Shown one piece after another: positions 29,778-40,110 of a stretch of DNA of 64,000 nucleotides. Under the pieces are notes generated by a model, which saw only the letters and a program-made list of their open reading frames with translations, made no database searches and was not told where the DNA came from. Within the stretch, counting starts at the first letter, position 1; every line of letters starts with the position of its first letter. Location of the stretch: the NCBI GenBank assembly GCA_021202015.1, contig JAJQDV010000072.1, positions 1-64,000 of the forward strand. The letters run 5' to 3'. The stretch comes from Clostridiales bacterium. GTDB lineage: Bacteria; Bacillota; Clostridia; Lachnospirales; Lachnospiraceae. The position numbers were made by a program, and so were the translations under genes.

Positions 29778-29864
29778 GCACAGGGCTGCGTAAGGAAATT
29801 TGGCGGCAGAGCCGCACGCAGCCCGCGCGGCGAACAGGAGGCGAATTCGCCTCCTTTCTCGATT
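29778..29864 (+). repeat. Dispersed structured repeat, copy B
   Basis: P1 GGGCTGCG/CGCAGCCC, P2 GCGGC-AGA-GCCGC, P3 GGAGGCGAATTCGCCTCC. Confidence 0.85.
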
Positions 29865-29905
29865 CTTTCTGTAAGCTGAAACACACAACAGGAGGACCCG
29901 CATTC

Positions 29906-30592
29906 ATGAATCAATTTTTAGAACAGCTGCCGATCGTCCTGCACTCCCTGAATGTCGGATTCCTGCAGACATTAAAACTGTTTGGCGTGACTTTGATCGG
30001 CGCCATCCCGCTCGGTCTGGTCATCTCCTTCGGCTCCATGTCGAATTTCCGGATAATAAGCCGCATCGCGAAAACCATCGTCTGGATCGTGCGCGGAACG
30101 CCGCTGATGATCCAGCTGCTGATCATCTACTATTTCCCCGGACTGGTACTCGGCAACGCGATCTGGGGCGGCGGGGAAACCGGACGGTTTATGGCCGCGT
30201 CCGTTGCTTTCATCATCAACTATGCATGTTATTTTTCAGAGATCTATCGCGGAGGCATCCAGAGCGTTCCCATCGGCCAGGAGGAAGCCGGCCTGGTTCT
30301 CGGAATGACAAAAGGACAGATTTTTTTCAGAGTCACTCTGCTGCAGATGATCAAGCGCATCGTCCCGCCCATGTCCAATGAGATCCTGACCCTGGTAAAG
30401 GATACTTCTCTGGCGCGCATCATCGCGCTGCAGGAGATCATCTGGGCCGGCCAGTCCTTTATGAAAGGCTCGCAGGGTATCTCGGGCGTCATCTGGCCGC
30501 TGTTTTTCACAGCCGTCTACTACCTGATCTGCAACGGCATCCTGACGGTCGTGCTGGGACGTATAGAAAAGAAACTCGAGTTTTTCCGTTAG
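29906..30592 (+). CDS. polar amino-acid ABC transporter permease
   Basis: IVRGTPLMIQLLIIYY, EIYRGGIQSVPIGQEEAGLVLGM. Confidence 0.95.
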   Translation: MNQFLEQLPIVLHSLNVGFLQTLKLFGVTLIGAIPLGLVISFGSMSNFRIISRIAKTIVWIVRGTPLMIQLLIIYYFPGLVLGNAIWGGGETGRFMAASVAFIINYACYFSEIYRGGIQSVPIGQEEAGLVLGMTKGQIFFRVTLLQMIKRIVPPMSNEILTLVKDTSLARIIALQEIIWAGQSFMKGSQGISGVIWPLFFTAVYYLICNGILTVVLGRIEKKLEFFR

Positions 30593-30664
30593 ACTCAGAC
30601 CAGATCATTGTCTGAAATACAGGAACAGATTCGTCGTGCTCAAGCGTTAGAAAAGGAGAAAAAT

Positions 30665-31450
30665 ATGCCTATTTTAGAAGTCGACCATCTGAGCAAATCA
30701 TTCGGGCAGACAGAGGTACTGAAGGACATCAGCTTTTCCCTGGAGGAAAGCCAGGTACTCTCCATCATCGGTTCCTCCGGGAGCGGGAAAACCACCCTGC
30801 TGCGATGCCTGAATTTTCTTGAGAAGCCAAACAAAGGCGCCATCCGCGTGAAGGGTCAGACGCTGTTTGACGCAGGCGACGAATCCACAAAAAAAGATTC
30901 CGAAATCCGAAAAAACCGCCTTCATTTCGGTCTGGTCTTCCAGTCCTTTAACCTGTTTCCACAGTATACCGCCCTGGGTAACGTCATGCTGGCCATGGAA
31001 CTGCAGGCAAAGGAGCTTCCCGATTACAAAGCGCGGAAAAAAGAGATTCATCAGGAAATCCGGGAGCAGGCGGAAGGGCTGCTGCACCAGATGGGACTGT
31101 CCGACCGCATGACGAATTATCCTCATCAGCTCTCAGGCGGCCAGTGCCAGCGCGTCGCCATCGCCAGGGCACTGGCCCTGCATCCGGATATCCTGTGCTT
31201 CGACGAGCCGACCTCCGCACTGGATCCCGAACTCACCGGCGAGGTATTGAAGGTTATCCGTGAGCTTGCCGAGAAGAAGACCACCATGATCATCGTCACA
31301 CATGAGATGGCTTTTGCGAGAGACGTCGCCAACCAGATCATTTTCATGGACAACGGATATATCCTGGAGCAGGGCGACCCGCTGCAGGTATTTGACCATC
31401 CGTCTCAGGAGCGCACAAGGCAGTTCCTGTCCAGATTTCACGAGCAATAG
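30665..31450 (+). CDS. polar amino-acid ABC transporter ATP-binding protein
   Basis: Walker A GSSGSGKTT, signature LSGGQCQRVAIARAL, Walker B ILCFDEP. Confidence 0.95.
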   Translation: MPILEVDHLSKSFGQTEVLKDISFSLEESQVLSIIGSSGSGKTTLLRCLNFLEKPNKGAIRVKGQTLFDAGDESTKKDSEIRKNRLHFGLVFQSFNLFPQYTALGNVMLAMELQAKELPDYKARKKEIHQEIREQAEGLLHQMGLSDRMTNYPHQLSGGQCQRVAIARALALHPDILCFDEPTSALDPELTGEVLKVIRELAEKKTTMIIVTHEMAFARDVANQIIFMDNGYILEQGDPLQVFDHPSQERTRQFLSRFHEQ

Positions 31451-31475
31451 CCGAACCTGTTCCTTCCATATGGAG

Positions 31476-32900
31476 TCACTGTCTGCTGATATGCTCCATC
31501 CATGCGAAAAGCTCATCCGGGTCATAATTCCCCGCGTGGGGAATGTCCCACGGAAACGAGATATCCGTATCCACGCCTGCTCCGGTCAGAGCAGCCGCCA
31601 GCAAAACCGGGATTGCGAACGAAGTATCCCGGTCCGCTGCCCCGTGCCGAATCCTGTAGTAATTCGCACATCTGCAGTTCTGAGCTCCGATATAATTCAT
31701 GGGATTCATCAGCCGGATCTGAATATCCTCCGCCCGTTCTCCCCCTGCCCTGCTGCGCACAAAGGAAAAATCCGTAAAATGCCGGCAGTCCGTCTGCGCG
31801 GAGCCGAAAAGTCTGTTTTCAAAGGTATGATTTAAAACGCTGTCAAAGGCGGGAGCCGCCTTTTTCCGTGTCAGATAAGCCAGATAACGCTTATAATCCA
31901 GGTCAGCCGCTTCTCTCCCCTGAATTCGGACTCCGGTATCGAAGGGGATCTCCCTGCCCTGATCCAGAGCCTGCTGCGCCGAATGCAGCAAAAGATTCCG
32001 GATAAGATCGAGCAGGGCGCCCTCCCCCAGATTGCTGAGCATCACCGGCAGACCGTCCCGCCACCTAAGCGACAGCGCGTTTACATAACGCGGAAACGCA
32101 GCGCCAAGCTCCTCTGACATCGCCTTCTGATCCGCAAGCGGAATTTCTTTCAGACCCTTTCGGTTCATGCCGGAATGCGTCCGGTCGGACATCCCCGGCT
32201 TTCTGGTCTTCTCCCGCGGCGGTTCACCCAGCAGAAATCCATACTGCCACTCATATGCCATATCCGCGTGCTCCAGGTTCGTGATGGGACAGTAGCAGGA
32301 TGCCGCGAAGATATCATCTCTCTCCCGGGCGGCGCCGGCCGCGTCCAGATATTCCTCATAATCCGGGCAGTTGCCGGTCGCCCCCAGCAGTGCGGACAGC
32401 GCGCCGCCCGCACTGGTTCCGTTTGAAATGATCTTTTCCGTGTCACCCGGAATACGCTCCCGGTTATGACGCAGATAACGAACCGCCGCTTTCAGATCTG
32501 CGATACAGGCCGGAGCCTTTCCCGCAAACAGTCCGCCCTGTCGGCAGGAATGGCCTCTGGCTCCGGGCGAAGCGACAACAAAGCCTCTGGACAACGCCTC
32601 CAAGATGCCGTTCTCCGCACCGCCCATGCCTTTCTTCCCTGCTCTCAGAGGTTCAGCCGGCATATATCCGCCGACACCGTTCGGGAAATAAACCGGTGCG
32701 GTCTCCGCAGTCCACCCATCCGACTGCTCCTCATGGAAATACGCCTCCGGCACATAGATATTCATGCTCTGGTTTTTCACGAGAACCGGATTCCCCACAT
32801 AACACACTTCCTCATATGCGCGGTAAATCACCGTCTCATCCTTCCATTTGCTCTTGCAGACCCTGTATTTTCCCGTATCTAATGTCAGTTCATCCCGCAT
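31476..32900 (-). CDS. subtype-B tannase-like alpha/beta hydrolase
   Basis: NGTSAGGALSALLGATGN, CPITNLEHADMAYEWQ and RIRHGAADRDTSFAIPVLLA...FPWDIPHAG closely resemble the Lactobacillus plantarum tannase family. Confidence 0.85.
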   Translation of the reverse strand: MRDELTLDTGKYRVCKSKWKDETVIYRAYEEVCYVGNPVLVKNQSMNIYVPEAYFHEEQSDGWTAETAPVYFPNGVGGYMPAEPLRAGKKGMGGAENGILEALSRGFVVASPGARGHSCRQGGLFAGKAPACIADLKAAVRYLRHNRERIPGDTEKIISNGTSAGGALSALLGATGNCPDYEEYLDAAGAARERDDIFAASCYCPITNLEHADMAYEWQYGFLLGEPPREKTRKPGMSDRTHSGMNRKGLKEIPLADQKAMSEELGAAFPRYVNALSLRWRDGLPVMLSNLGEGALLDLIRNLLLHSAQQALDQGREIPFDTGVRIQGREAADLDYKRYLAYLTRKKAAPAFDSVLNHTFENRLFGSAQTDCRHFTDFSFVRSRAGGERAEDIQIRLMNPMNYIGAQNCRCANYYRIRHGAADRDTSFAIPVLLAAALTGAGVDTDISFPWDIPHAGNYDPDELFAWMEHISRQ

Positions 32901-33036
32901 GATTCCCGTTCATTTCCCCTTTTCACGCTTCACTCCCATTGTTCCCCGGATCGATGCGCCATATTCGCAATGCTTCGGAATATTCAGAAAACACCGCGTT
33001 CCCTGCTGCGCAATCTCAACCGTCAACCCGGCGTAA

Positions 33037-34221
33037 TCAGTAATTCTCCTTGCGCACCTCAAAATAGCTCTGCGGATGCGCACAGACCGGACATACCTCC
33101 GGCGCTTTCGTCCCCGTCACGATATGGCCGCAGTTTCTGCATTCCCATACCTTCACCTCGCTCTTCTCAAAGACGGCCGCGGTCTCCACATTCTTCAGAA
33201 GCGCGCGATACCGCTCCTCATGATGCCGCTCAATCTCCCCGACCATGCGAAACTTCGCCGCAAGCTCAGGAAATCCCTCTTCCTCCGCGGTCTTCGCAAA
33301 TCCGGCATACATATCCGTCCACTCATAATTCTCACCCGCGGCGGCCGCTTCCAGATTCTGCGCGGTATCGCCGATGCCGTTCAGCTCTTTGAACCACATC
33401 TTCGCGTGTTCCTTCTCATTCTCCGCGGTCTTTAAAAAAAGCGCGGCGATCTGCTCATATCCCTCCTTCTTCGCGACGGAAGAAAAATATGTGTACTTGT
33501 TCCTCGCCTCCGATTCCCCGGAGAAAGCTGCCTGTAAGTTCTTCTCTGTCTGTGTTCCCGCGTACTTACTCATCGTGATATCCTCCTTTTTTTCCTTTGC
33601 TGAGTTTTCTTTTTTCTCATTTATCTCGATCGGCGCAAAGTCTGAGGCCGGGTGTTTGCAGACCGGACAGATAAAATCATCCGGCAGCGTCTCCCCCTCG
33701 TAGATATATCCGCAGACCGTACACACAAATCCCTTTTTTGCGGCGGAAGGCGCCGGCTTTACATATTTCTGATAGTAGCTGTAGGTCACGGACTCGTCTC
33801 CGGAGAGAACCGCGCCGTCCGTCACATCCGCCAGAAACAGGGTATGAGAGCCGAGATCCTTACTCTCAATCACCTTTGCGCTTAAAAATGCATTCGCCTC
33901 ATCCGCCAGATACACCAGGCCGTTCTCACTCCTGTTTATGGATATCCGCTCCATTTTGTCCGCATCCCTGCCGCTCTGAAAACCCCAGTGTCTGTAAACC
34001 TCGAAGGATGCCTTCTGCGACAGGACCGAAACATTAAACACCCCCGAACGCAGTACCATATCATGCGTCAGGTTGTTTTTATTGATCGCCACCGTAATCC
34101 GGTTCGGCTCGGAAGTAACCTGTGTGACCGTATTCACCACACAGCCGTTGTCTCTGCCCCCGTCCTGCGCGGTCAGTACGAATAAGCCGTAGCTCAACCG
34201 ATACATCGCCTTTTTATCCAT
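33037..34221 (-). CDS. flavin reductase - rubredoxin - rubrerythrin - rubredoxin fusion protein
   Basis: Flavin reductase N-terminus, [19 protein letters not shown] rubredoxin, ferritin-like ExxH motifs, C-terminal [17 protein letters not shown]. Confidence 0.92.
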   Translation of the reverse strand: MDKKAMYRLSYGLFVLTAQDGGRDNGCVVNTVTQVTSEPNRITVAINKNNLTHDMVLRSGVFNVSVLSQKASFEVYRHWGFQSGRDADKMERISINRSENGLVYLADEANAFLSAKVIESKDLGSHTLFLADVTDGAVLSGDESVTYSYYQKYVKPAPSAAKKGFVCTVCGYIYEGETLPDDFICPVCKHPASDFAPIEINEKKENSAKEKKEDITMSKYAGTQTEKNLQAAFSGESEARNKYTYFSSVAKKEGYEQIAALFLKTAENEKEHAKMWFKELNGIGDTAQNLEAAAAGENYEWTDMYAGFAKTAEEEGFPELAAKFRMVGEIERHHEERYRALLKNVETAAVFEKSEVKVWECRNCGHIVTGTKAPEVCPVCAHPQSYFEVRKENY

Positions 34222-34335
34222 ACTCCACCTCCTTAGGAACTGTTAAAAATCGATCCCCTGTTCCACATCTGTATTCTTTCCATTTGCACTTCTTTTCATT
34301 TATCTTACCAAAAAATCCCCTTCATATCAAGCCGG

Positions 34336-36567
34336 TTATTGTGAAAACAGCCGCCATACCCTCTGCCGGAAATTCAGTTCCTCCGCCTCCTCCTCAGCGC
34401 TCTCCGCCTCCGGAATTTCAATCGGCTCCGTCTGTATCACAAACTGAACGGAGCTCACCGCCGTATTTTTTTCGGACACAAAGGAAACCACCTCTTCCTC
34501 CCCGCCGGAGATACTGTCAAGAATGGCGTCGATCTGTTCCTCCAGCTCTGTATCCATGTCCTCCGTCTCCTCCCGGAGCTCCTCCGTGCCGCCTTTCAGT
34601 TCACCCAGGCCGTCATAAAGCGCGTCGATGCCGGTCAGCAGCTCGGCCGTCCCCGCTTTCATTTCCCCGGTTCCGGTTTTCAGGCTTCCGGAAGCGTCAT
34701 AAATATCCTCTATCCCGCCAAGCAGCGCCGTCGTGCCGCTGTACAGGGAATGGCTGCCGGATACCAGCTCAGAGCTTCCGGAGGCCAGACTCAAAGCCCC
34801 GTCGGAAATCCGGCTGTAACCTGCCGCCACCTGCGCCACGCCGTCCGTATAGGCGTTCAGACCGCTGTCCAGCTTTTCATACTCCTCCGCCAGCGTGTTG
34901 ACCGCATCCCTGAGCGCTGTCAGTTCATACAGAAAATCCGTCAGCGTATCGGCCAGTTCCAGAATCGCCGCGTCAAACTGCTCATACTCCGCTTTCAGCT
35001 CCGCGGCTCCCGCCGCGACCTGTGCCGCTCCGGCATTTGCCGCGCTCAGATAGCTCTCCATCCCCTGAATCGCCGCCGTGTTTCCGTTCAGCAGAACCTC
35101 CATCTGCTCAAGCAGCGCGATGTACTGATCGATCGTATCCAGAGATAAGCCGAGCATGGAAAGCGCGGCTTCATTCCCCGCCAGCGTCTCCCGCAACGCT
35201 CTGGTCTGCGCAAGCACGGTTTCAATTGATGAAACACCGGCCGCGTTTCCTGTCAGGAGCGCGTCGACATCTACACCGTATCCCGCCATCGCCGCCTTAT
35301 ACGCCTCAAAACTCAGGCTGCTCTCCAGCGCCGCCGCCCCGTCTGAGAGGTCGCTGATGCCCTGTTTCAATGCGGAGGAAGCAGAAACGAGTTCTTCCAG
35401 CTCCTCCGAGGAGGCGGAAATACCGGAGAGAGCCGCCTGCAGCTCCCGCAGGGCGGAATACATCTGTGCGGAACCGTCGGTCAGCGTTTCCGTCTGCTCC
35501 GTCAGCGCGTCCAGACCGGCCTGAACCTGAGCGATCCCGGTATTTAAATCCTGTATTCCGTCATCCATCGCGTCCGCGCCGGAGGCCAGGGAAGATGCGC
35601 CTTCGGATACATCCCCACCTCCGCTTAACAGCGCTCCCGCACCGGTCTGAAGCGTACCCGCTCCTTCGTCCAGAGCGTCCGCGCCGGACGAAAAGTCCCC
35701 CGAAACGCTCTCCTGCAGTTCACCGGCGCCGTCCCGGATCTCTCCCGTTCCGTCATCGATCTCCGCGAGAGCGTCCGTAAGCTCTGTGATCCGCACCAGC
35801 AGCTCCTCATCGTCGATCTCAAGACCCAGACTCATACGTATGCCGTTTATGGACACAGCTTCCATTTCAAAATCGATCACATCCGCCGTAATATCCGCGG
35901 ATATGCCGCTTCCCGGAAGAATCGTAAACGTCAGCTGTTTATTCCTGCCCACATTGGCGACCGTTGCGCCTTCCGCCTGTATATCACTGCATATTTCCGT
36001 ATTCAGCGTAAACGATGCCTGCAGGGCGTATGTATCATAAAAGTTCCCGGCACAGTCCTCATTCCGCGTAACCTCAAACCGGATCTCCAGAGCGCCGCTC
36101 GCTCCGGCCAGTTCCTCCGGCAGATACTCCGTGCCGTCCAGAAAATAACGAATCGAAATATCCCACGGGATCTCAGCATCCGCAAGCTCACCCTGATAAT
36201 AAACTCTGTCCGCGGAGGAAGAGAGCGTAATCCGATCATTTTTCTGCGTAATCTCATCTGTGGTGTTCAGATTCTTTATCGAGATATAGTCGCCGTAGTC
36301 CGTTATCTCCCCTCCGGAAAAAATATTCACGACATAGGTATTGGCCGGGGAGCCGTCCGCTCCCAGACGAACATAGACAACCTCCTCCTTTTCGGCGGAA
36401 GTACCCGATGTTTCCGCCGCCGCGTCCGCATCGAATGACGAATCCGATAAAGCAACCGCGCCCATAGATGCTGCCGCGTCCGATGATGCGGCCGGGACTG
36501 CCGCAACCGACAGCTGAATACAAAAACATACGGAAAGCGCAGCCGCCGGTCTTTTCCATCTTTTCAT
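34336..36567 (-). CDS. secreted heptad-repeat protein (LxxG-type repeats, YhgE/Pip-like)
   Basis: Signal peptide; repeated GAGxLxxGAxxLxxG heptads (SGADALDEGAGTLQTGAGALLSGGGDVSEGASSLASGADAMDDG). Confidence 0.85.
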   Translation of the reverse strand: MKRWKRPAAALSVCFCIQLSVAAVPAASSDAAASMGAVALSDSSFDADAAAETSGTSAEKEEVVYVRLGADGSPANTYVVNIFSGGEITDYGDYISIKNLNTTDEITQKNDRITLSSSADRVYYQGELADAEIPWDISIRYFLDGTEYLPEELAGASGALEIRFEVTRNEDCAGNFYDTYALQASFTLNTEICSDIQAEGATVANVGRNKQLTFTILPGSGISADITADVIDFEMEAVSINGIRMSLGLEIDDEELLVRITELTDALAEIDDGTGEIRDGAGELQESVSGDFSSGADALDEGAGTLQTGAGALLSGGGDVSEGASSLASGADAMDDGIQDLNTGIAQVQAGLDALTEQTETLTDGSAQMYSALRELQAALSGISASSEELEELVSASSALKQGISDLSDGAAALESSLSFEAYKAAMAGYGVDVDALLTGNAAGVSSIETVLAQTRALRETLAGNEAALSMLGLSLDTIDQYIALLEQMEVLLNGNTAAIQGMESYLSAANAGAAQVAAGAAELKAEYEQFDAAILELADTLTDFLYELTALRDAVNTLAEEYEKLDSGLNAYTDGVAQVAAGYSRISDGALSLASGSSELVSGSHSLYSGTTALLGGIEDIYDASGSLKTGTGEMKAGTAELLTGIDALYDGLGELKGGTEELREETEDMDTELEEQIDAILDSISGGEEEVVSFVSEKNTAVSSVQFVIQTEPIEIPEAESAEEEAEELNFRQRVWRLFSQ

Positions 36568-36608
36568 TCCTGTAACCTCCCTCTTCTATAGGAACTGTTA
36601 CGCCCCCA

Positions 36609-38672
36609 TCAACCCTCCCTGCTGTAAAAATCCGCATGCCGCGTCGTCCGCCGGATCAACCCGTCAAACAGACACAGCAGGCCGGGCAGTACAAACAGCA
36701 CGACCGCCATGGAAAGCAGGCTGCCGATCCCGAGAAAACGCCCCAGCTGAGCCAGTACACCGTTCGAGGATACAAACCCGAGCAGAATTCCGACCACGGC
36801 GAGTACCGAACCGGACGTCAGCACGGACACGGTAACCGACGACACCGTCCGTACAACCGCCTGCCGTTTCTCCATACTCTTTCTGTATTCCATAAACCGG
36901 TTTGCGAACAGAATCGCGTAATCCACTGTCGCACCCAGCTGAATGGAACTGATAATCAGATAAGCAATATAAAACACCGCCGATCCGGAAAAATACGGAA
37001 TCCCCAGATTGATCCAGATCGCGGATTCTATGCCGACCACCAGGATCACCGGCAGGAACAGAGAGCGCATCATCACGAGCAGAACCAGAAATACAGCGGC
37101 GATCGCGATCAGATTCACTTTCAGCGTATCGGAGGTGATCGATTCCATCAGGTCATAAGCGCTGACGCCGACACCGGCCAGATAATTCTCATCCGGATAG
37201 AAAGAATCCAGAATGCTCCGGATATTTTCCACCAGGGCAAACGTTTCCTCCCCCTCGGAATCCGCGTCCACGGTGATCACAAACCGGCTGTAATGATCGG
37301 AAACCAGCTGTGAAAGCGTGGTTTCATCCAGGTAAGAGTACGGAATCGTCTCTCCGACCGTATCCACATAGGAAATGATGCTCTTTACCTGCGCAAGATC
37401 GCTCAGCGAATCGGAGAGCGCCCGCTCCGTCGCCGTATCTCCCCCGGGAACCATCGCCACATAGGTATCCTGTTCCCCGAACACATCCTGAATCGCCGCG
37501 GTGTCCTGCCCGTACCGCGTGTCCTCCCCGTAAATATACGCGGATCCATAATAAAAATCATTCTGATTCGACGCAAGGAAACAGGGCACGATCAGCACGG
37601 CAAACATGCAGACCATCGGCAGCATGATTTTACATACCACCTTCCCGAAACGGCGGAAATCCGGCATGAGGCTGCGGTGATGTGTTCGGTCGATGAGCTT
37701 ATATGCGGTCAGAATCAAAGCCGGCATAAAAACAAAAACCGTGATCAGGCTGATGGCTACGCCTTTCGCCAGTACCAGGCCGAGATCCATCCCGATCCGA
37801 TAGGACATAAATACCAGCGCCAGAAAACCGATCACCGTCGTCAGTCCGCTCGATAAAATCGACGAGGTGGATTTGCAGAGCGCCTCCACCATGGCCTCCT
37901 TCTCATTCGGCTCCGTCTTCCGGCACTCTTCAAAGCGATGGAGCAGGAAAACGGAATAGTCCAGGGATACCGCAAGCTGCAGAATCGCCCCGGCCGCATG
38001 TGTCACAAAGGAAATCTCCCCGAAAACCAGATTTGAGCCCATATTGATCAAAACCGCAACGCCCAGGCCAATCAGCACAAGAACAGGTTCCGCGAGAGAA
38101 GTCGTCGTCAGCAACAGTACCGCCAGGACAAACACAACCGCAACAATAATGATCCTGCGGATCTCATCAATCGTTCCGGTTGTGGAGAGCGCTGAGGATA
38201 CCGCATCCCCGTCCATCGCGTTTTCCTCCCCGATCACCCCACGGACGGCATCCACGGCCTCGACCCGCTGTTCACGGTCGATTGTCAGCGTAAACAGGGC
38301 CGATTGATCCCTGTAATAGATCTCCACAGTATCCTTATCCACCATCTCAACCGGCTCCAGAATATCGACGGCATCATCCAGCCAGGTGACAGCCGTCACA
38401 CCCTCGCAGTTCAGAAGCCGCTCCTTATAATCGAGCGCCTCGGCAATCGACACATCCTGCACCATCACGCGTGCGTTCGGGATGCCGCCGCCAAATTCCT
38501 CTTCCATAACCTCCAGAGATACCGTCGACGCGGAATCCTCCGGCAGATAATCCTTCAGATCGTAATCCACGCTCACCAATGACTGCAGGTACGCTCCGAT
38601 CACCGCCAGAACAAAAAACACCAGCAATATTTTTTTGGGATTGTTTACAATAATCCGGTAAAAATTCTTCAT
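36609..38672 (-). CDS. MMPL/RND family transporter
   Basis: Two six-TM RND blocks (AAGAILQLAVSLDYSVFLLHRFEE, GATVDYAILFANRFMEYRK); start MKNFYRIIVNNPKKIL. Confidence 0.92.
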   Translation of the reverse strand: MKNFYRIIVNNPKKILLVFFVLAVIGAYLQSLVSVDYDLKDYLPEDSASTVSLEVMEEEFGGGIPNARVMVQDVSIAEALDYKERLLNCEGVTAVTWLDDAVDILEPVEMVDKDTVEIYYRDQSALFTLTIDREQRVEAVDAVRGVIGEENAMDGDAVSSALSTTGTIDEIRRIIIVAVVFVLAVLLLTTTSLAEPVLVLIGLGVAVLINMGSNLVFGEISFVTHAAGAILQLAVSLDYSVFLLHRFEECRKTEPNEKEAMVEALCKSTSSILSSGLTTVIGFLALVFMSYRIGMDLGLVLAKGVAISLITVFVFMPALILTAYKLIDRTHHRSLMPDFRRFGKVVCKIMLPMVCMFAVLIVPCFLASNQNDFYYGSAYIYGEDTRYGQDTAAIQDVFGEQDTYVAMVPGGDTATERALSDSLSDLAQVKSIISYVDTVGETIPYSYLDETTLSQLVSDHYSRFVITVDADSEGEETFALVENIRSILDSFYPDENYLAGVGVSAYDLMESITSDTLKVNLIAIAAVFLVLLVMMRSLFLPVILVVGIESAIWINLGIPYFSGSAVFYIAYLIISSIQLGATVDYAILFANRFMEYRKSMEKRQAVVRTVSSVTVSVLTSGSVLAVVGILLGFVSSNGVLAQLGRFLGIGSLLSMAVVLFVLPGLLCLFDGLIRRTTRHADFYSREG

Positions 38673-38939
38673 AAATATAGTATAAATACCGAAACCGGAT
38701 TGGTCAACCTCCCGAATATCTAATCCCGAAATACGCATAAGTAAAATTACATACGTTCTTGTGTTATCTGAAATTATCAGGTAACATAAAATTCATGGGG
38801 CCGATAGTTACTTTTTGATACATGAAACTTCAAAACTCAGACAGATTCAATGCCGCTTCAATGTTCTGATGATAAGATAATCTAAAATCGAAAGTAACTT
38901 TTTAACTTATTAAATTCATATTGAAAAATGAGGGTACCC

Positions 38940-39137
38940 ATGCAGATCAACATCAGATTCCTGAAAAAAAGGATGTCCGGAGGCGAAAGAATCCGTCAGA
39001 TTACCGCCTCCCTGGACCGTAACGAGTATGAAAAAATCAAAGAACAGGCGCGGAAAAACGAGATGGACACACCGAAATACATCTACAGTCTTCTGAACTA
39101 CGGCATGCAGGATGACTCCTGGATGCAAAACAAATAA
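38940..39137 (+). CDS. small ribbon-helix-helix-like protein
   Basis: MQINIRFLKKRMSGGERIRQITASLDRNEYEKIKEQARKNEMDTPKYIYSLLNYGM; followed by a hairpin. Confidence 0.5.
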   Translation: MQINIRFLKKRMSGGERIRQITASLDRNEYEKIKEQARKNEMDTPKYIYSLLNYGMQDDSWMQNK

Positions 39138-39198
39138 GAGTGCGCCCTCGCGGAGCGCTTTTGCCATATGGGAAGTTCGGAGAATTTTCCTATATAAC

Positions 39199-39234
39199 AA
39201 AACAGTCCTATCCAGGAGGGGATAAGACTGTTTT
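39199..39234. terminator. strong hairpin, probable (bidirectional) terminator
   Basis: aaaacagtcctatcc/ggataagactgtttt, 15 bp with one mismatch. Confidence 0.7.
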
Positions 39235-39421
39235 GCTTTATGCTTTTCAGCATAAATCGGAGTTTGGTTTTTATGAAGGTTTGGTATTTATATAAATTGA
39301 GATATTTCAAATCCATGTTCTTTTTCAAGAACAATGTTAGTATAAACCCATATTTTCGTTTTTTCCAATAGGAAATTACGGCTTTGTAATCACAAAATCT
39401 TATTACTGTACACTTCCTGCA

Positions 39422-39509
39422 ATCGAGTAGAAGGCGCTTTTTTGCCTCATACCCGCTGCGCGGAGCCGTGTGCAGCTAAGCTGTAAAATTTCCTTACGCG
39501 CCCCTGAGC
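39422..39509 (-). repeat. Dispersed structured repeat, copy C (diverged)
   Basis: Reverse complement GCTCAGGGGCGCGTAAGGAAATTTTACAGCTTAGCTGCACACGGCTCCGCGCAGCGGGTATGAGGC... Confidence 0.75.
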
Positions 39510-39512
39510 ATG

Positions 39513-39564
39513 AAAAAAACAGCAGGAAACCATACAGAAACCTGTACAATCCGCCTGCTGTTTT
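39513..39564 (-). terminator. terminator of the alpha operon (after rplQ)
   Basis: Minus strand aaaacagcagg...cctgctgttttttt hairpin plus T-tract. Confidence 0.75.
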
Positions 39565-39585
39565 ATTCAGAATTAACACAAAAAC

Positions 39586-40110
39586 CTATACCAGTTCGAG
39601 AACAACTTCCATGGCAGCATCACCCTTACGCGGTCCGATCTTTACGATTCTGGTATAACCGCCGTTCCTGCCCTTATACTTCGGTGCAATCTCGGTAAAT
39701 AATTTGTCCGTCAGATCAATCTGCTTTGTCTCTCTCTTCTTATCGCCCTTCTCGACGACAGGATACAGAACCTTCAGCATCTGTCTTCTGGCATGAAGGC
39801 GGGACGGGAGATCTTTTTTGATTTTTTTGTCAACCTCATCATAAACGGTACGTTTCTTCCCGTCTACGACCTCCTTTACTCTCCTGCCGTCCTTGTCCTT
39901 GCGGGGCACCTTTGCCTTGACGGTGACCTCCTCATAATTGTCAGTCTCCTTCACCGCAAGAGCGATCAGCTTCTCCGCGAGCTTCCGGACTTCCTTTGCC
40001 CGGGCCTCCGTAGTGACAATCCTGCCGTGATACAGCAGCGCCGTCACCTGACTGCGGAGCATGGCCTTTCTCTGATCTGATGTTCTGCCTAATTTACGAT
40101 ATTTTGCCAT
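39586..40110 (-). CDS. rplQ: 50S ribosomal protein L17
   Basis: [49 protein letters not shown]; longer than canonical L17. Confidence 0.95.
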   Translation of the reverse strand: MAKYRKLGRTSDQRKAMLRSQVTALLYHGRIVTTEARAKEVRKLAEKLIALAVKETDNYEEVTVKAKVPRKDKDGRRVKEVVDGKKRTVYDEVDKKIKKDLPSRLHARRQMLKVLYPVVEKGDKKRETKQIDLTDKLFTEIAPKYKGRNGGYTRIVKIGPRKGDAAMEVVLELV

